64,000 nt of DNA, from assembly GCF_026210795.1 (NCBI RefSeq), contig NC_089433.1, positions 1,699,001 to 1,763,000 of the forward strand, read 5' to 3'. How positions within the stretch are numbered: the stretch's first letter is position 1; each line of letters starts with the position of its first letter. The position numbers and the translations under genes were made by a program. Below the pieces are notes generated by a model, which did no database searches, was not told the origin of the DNA, and saw nothing but the letters and a program-made list of their open reading frames with translations. Source of the DNA: Rhizophagus irregularis. Its lineage: Eukaryota > Glomeromycota > Glomeromycetes > Glomerales > Glomeraceae. Below are positions 63,769 to 64,000 of this stretch, piece after piece.

Positions 63769-64000
63769 CTTGTAAGTCTTATTAATGTGTTAAAATGAAA
63801 GCATTAAAAAGAATAACTTCCAATGTAAAAATTTTTATTATGTGAAAATCGACGGTAATATATTTGCTCCAAATAGCAATATTCCCGAATAATCGAATTA
63901 CATTCGGTTAAATAATCATCATAAATCCATAGTACTTATCGTTCTATAAAGTCTGTAAAGAACTATCAATTAATAAAATTAATTACTGTAATATGATTCT
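63769..64000. other. upstream flank of the P450 gene
   Basis: AT-rich, with no feature beyond probable promoter sequence for the minus-strand P450. Confidence 0.4.

Overview
The window reads as nuclear DNA of an arbuscular mycorrhizal fungus, most likely Rhizophagus or a close Glomeromycotina relative. The base composition is extremely AT-rich. Genes carry many short GT-AG introns of about 50-250 nt. The gene mix is typical of these fungi: a Crinkler-type NTPase-nuclease remnant, a Sel1-repeat kinase-like protein, a P450, conserved eukaryotic housekeeping genes, and large stretches of decayed repeats. The species is inferred, not proven.

Layout. Positions 1-2,560 show no supportable gene. 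Positions 2,560-19,240 are a repeat island. A direct array of ~1.1-1.25-kb units (2,740-12,200) is followed by a 3.2-kb spacer and then an inverted copy of its last part (15,405-18,785), giving a ~3.3-kb-armed inverted repeat. The spacer holds a perfect-ended 99-bp MITE and a tRNA-derived, SINE-like sequence. Positions 19,240-21,900 are non-coding apart from one decayed repeat copy.

Genes begin at 21,911: a large secreted/multi-pass membrane protein (+), a Zn(II)2Cys6 transcription factor (+), a dead DDE/MULE-like transposase (-), and a frameshifted Crinkler pseudogene with P-loop and PD-(D/E)XK-like parts (+). A compact head-to-tail housekeeping block follows: dyskerin/CBF5 (rRNA and snRNA pseudouridylation), SAD1/USP39 (tri-snRNP assembly), and SNF12/SMARCD (SWI/SNF remodelling). 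Next come two small ORFs of uncertain status, ERG3 sterol C-5 desaturase (+) and SmD1 (-).

The right side holds an MLKL-like pseudokinase with Sel1 repeats (+), a KH-domain protein (-), a secreted protein with an LRAT/NlpC-P60-like His...Cys pattern (+), a secreted Thr-rich repeat protein (+), and a multi-exon cytochrome P450 (-).

Functional grouping. CBF5, SAD1, SNF12 and SmD1 are core nuclear RNA/chromatin genes, and several have CACGTG boxes upstream. The pseudokinase, Crinkler remnant and small secreted proteins belong to the accessory, expanded repertoire of these fungi. Exon structures were read by eye from frame continuity and conserved protein motifs; boundaries stated to the base were checked for phase, others are approximate.
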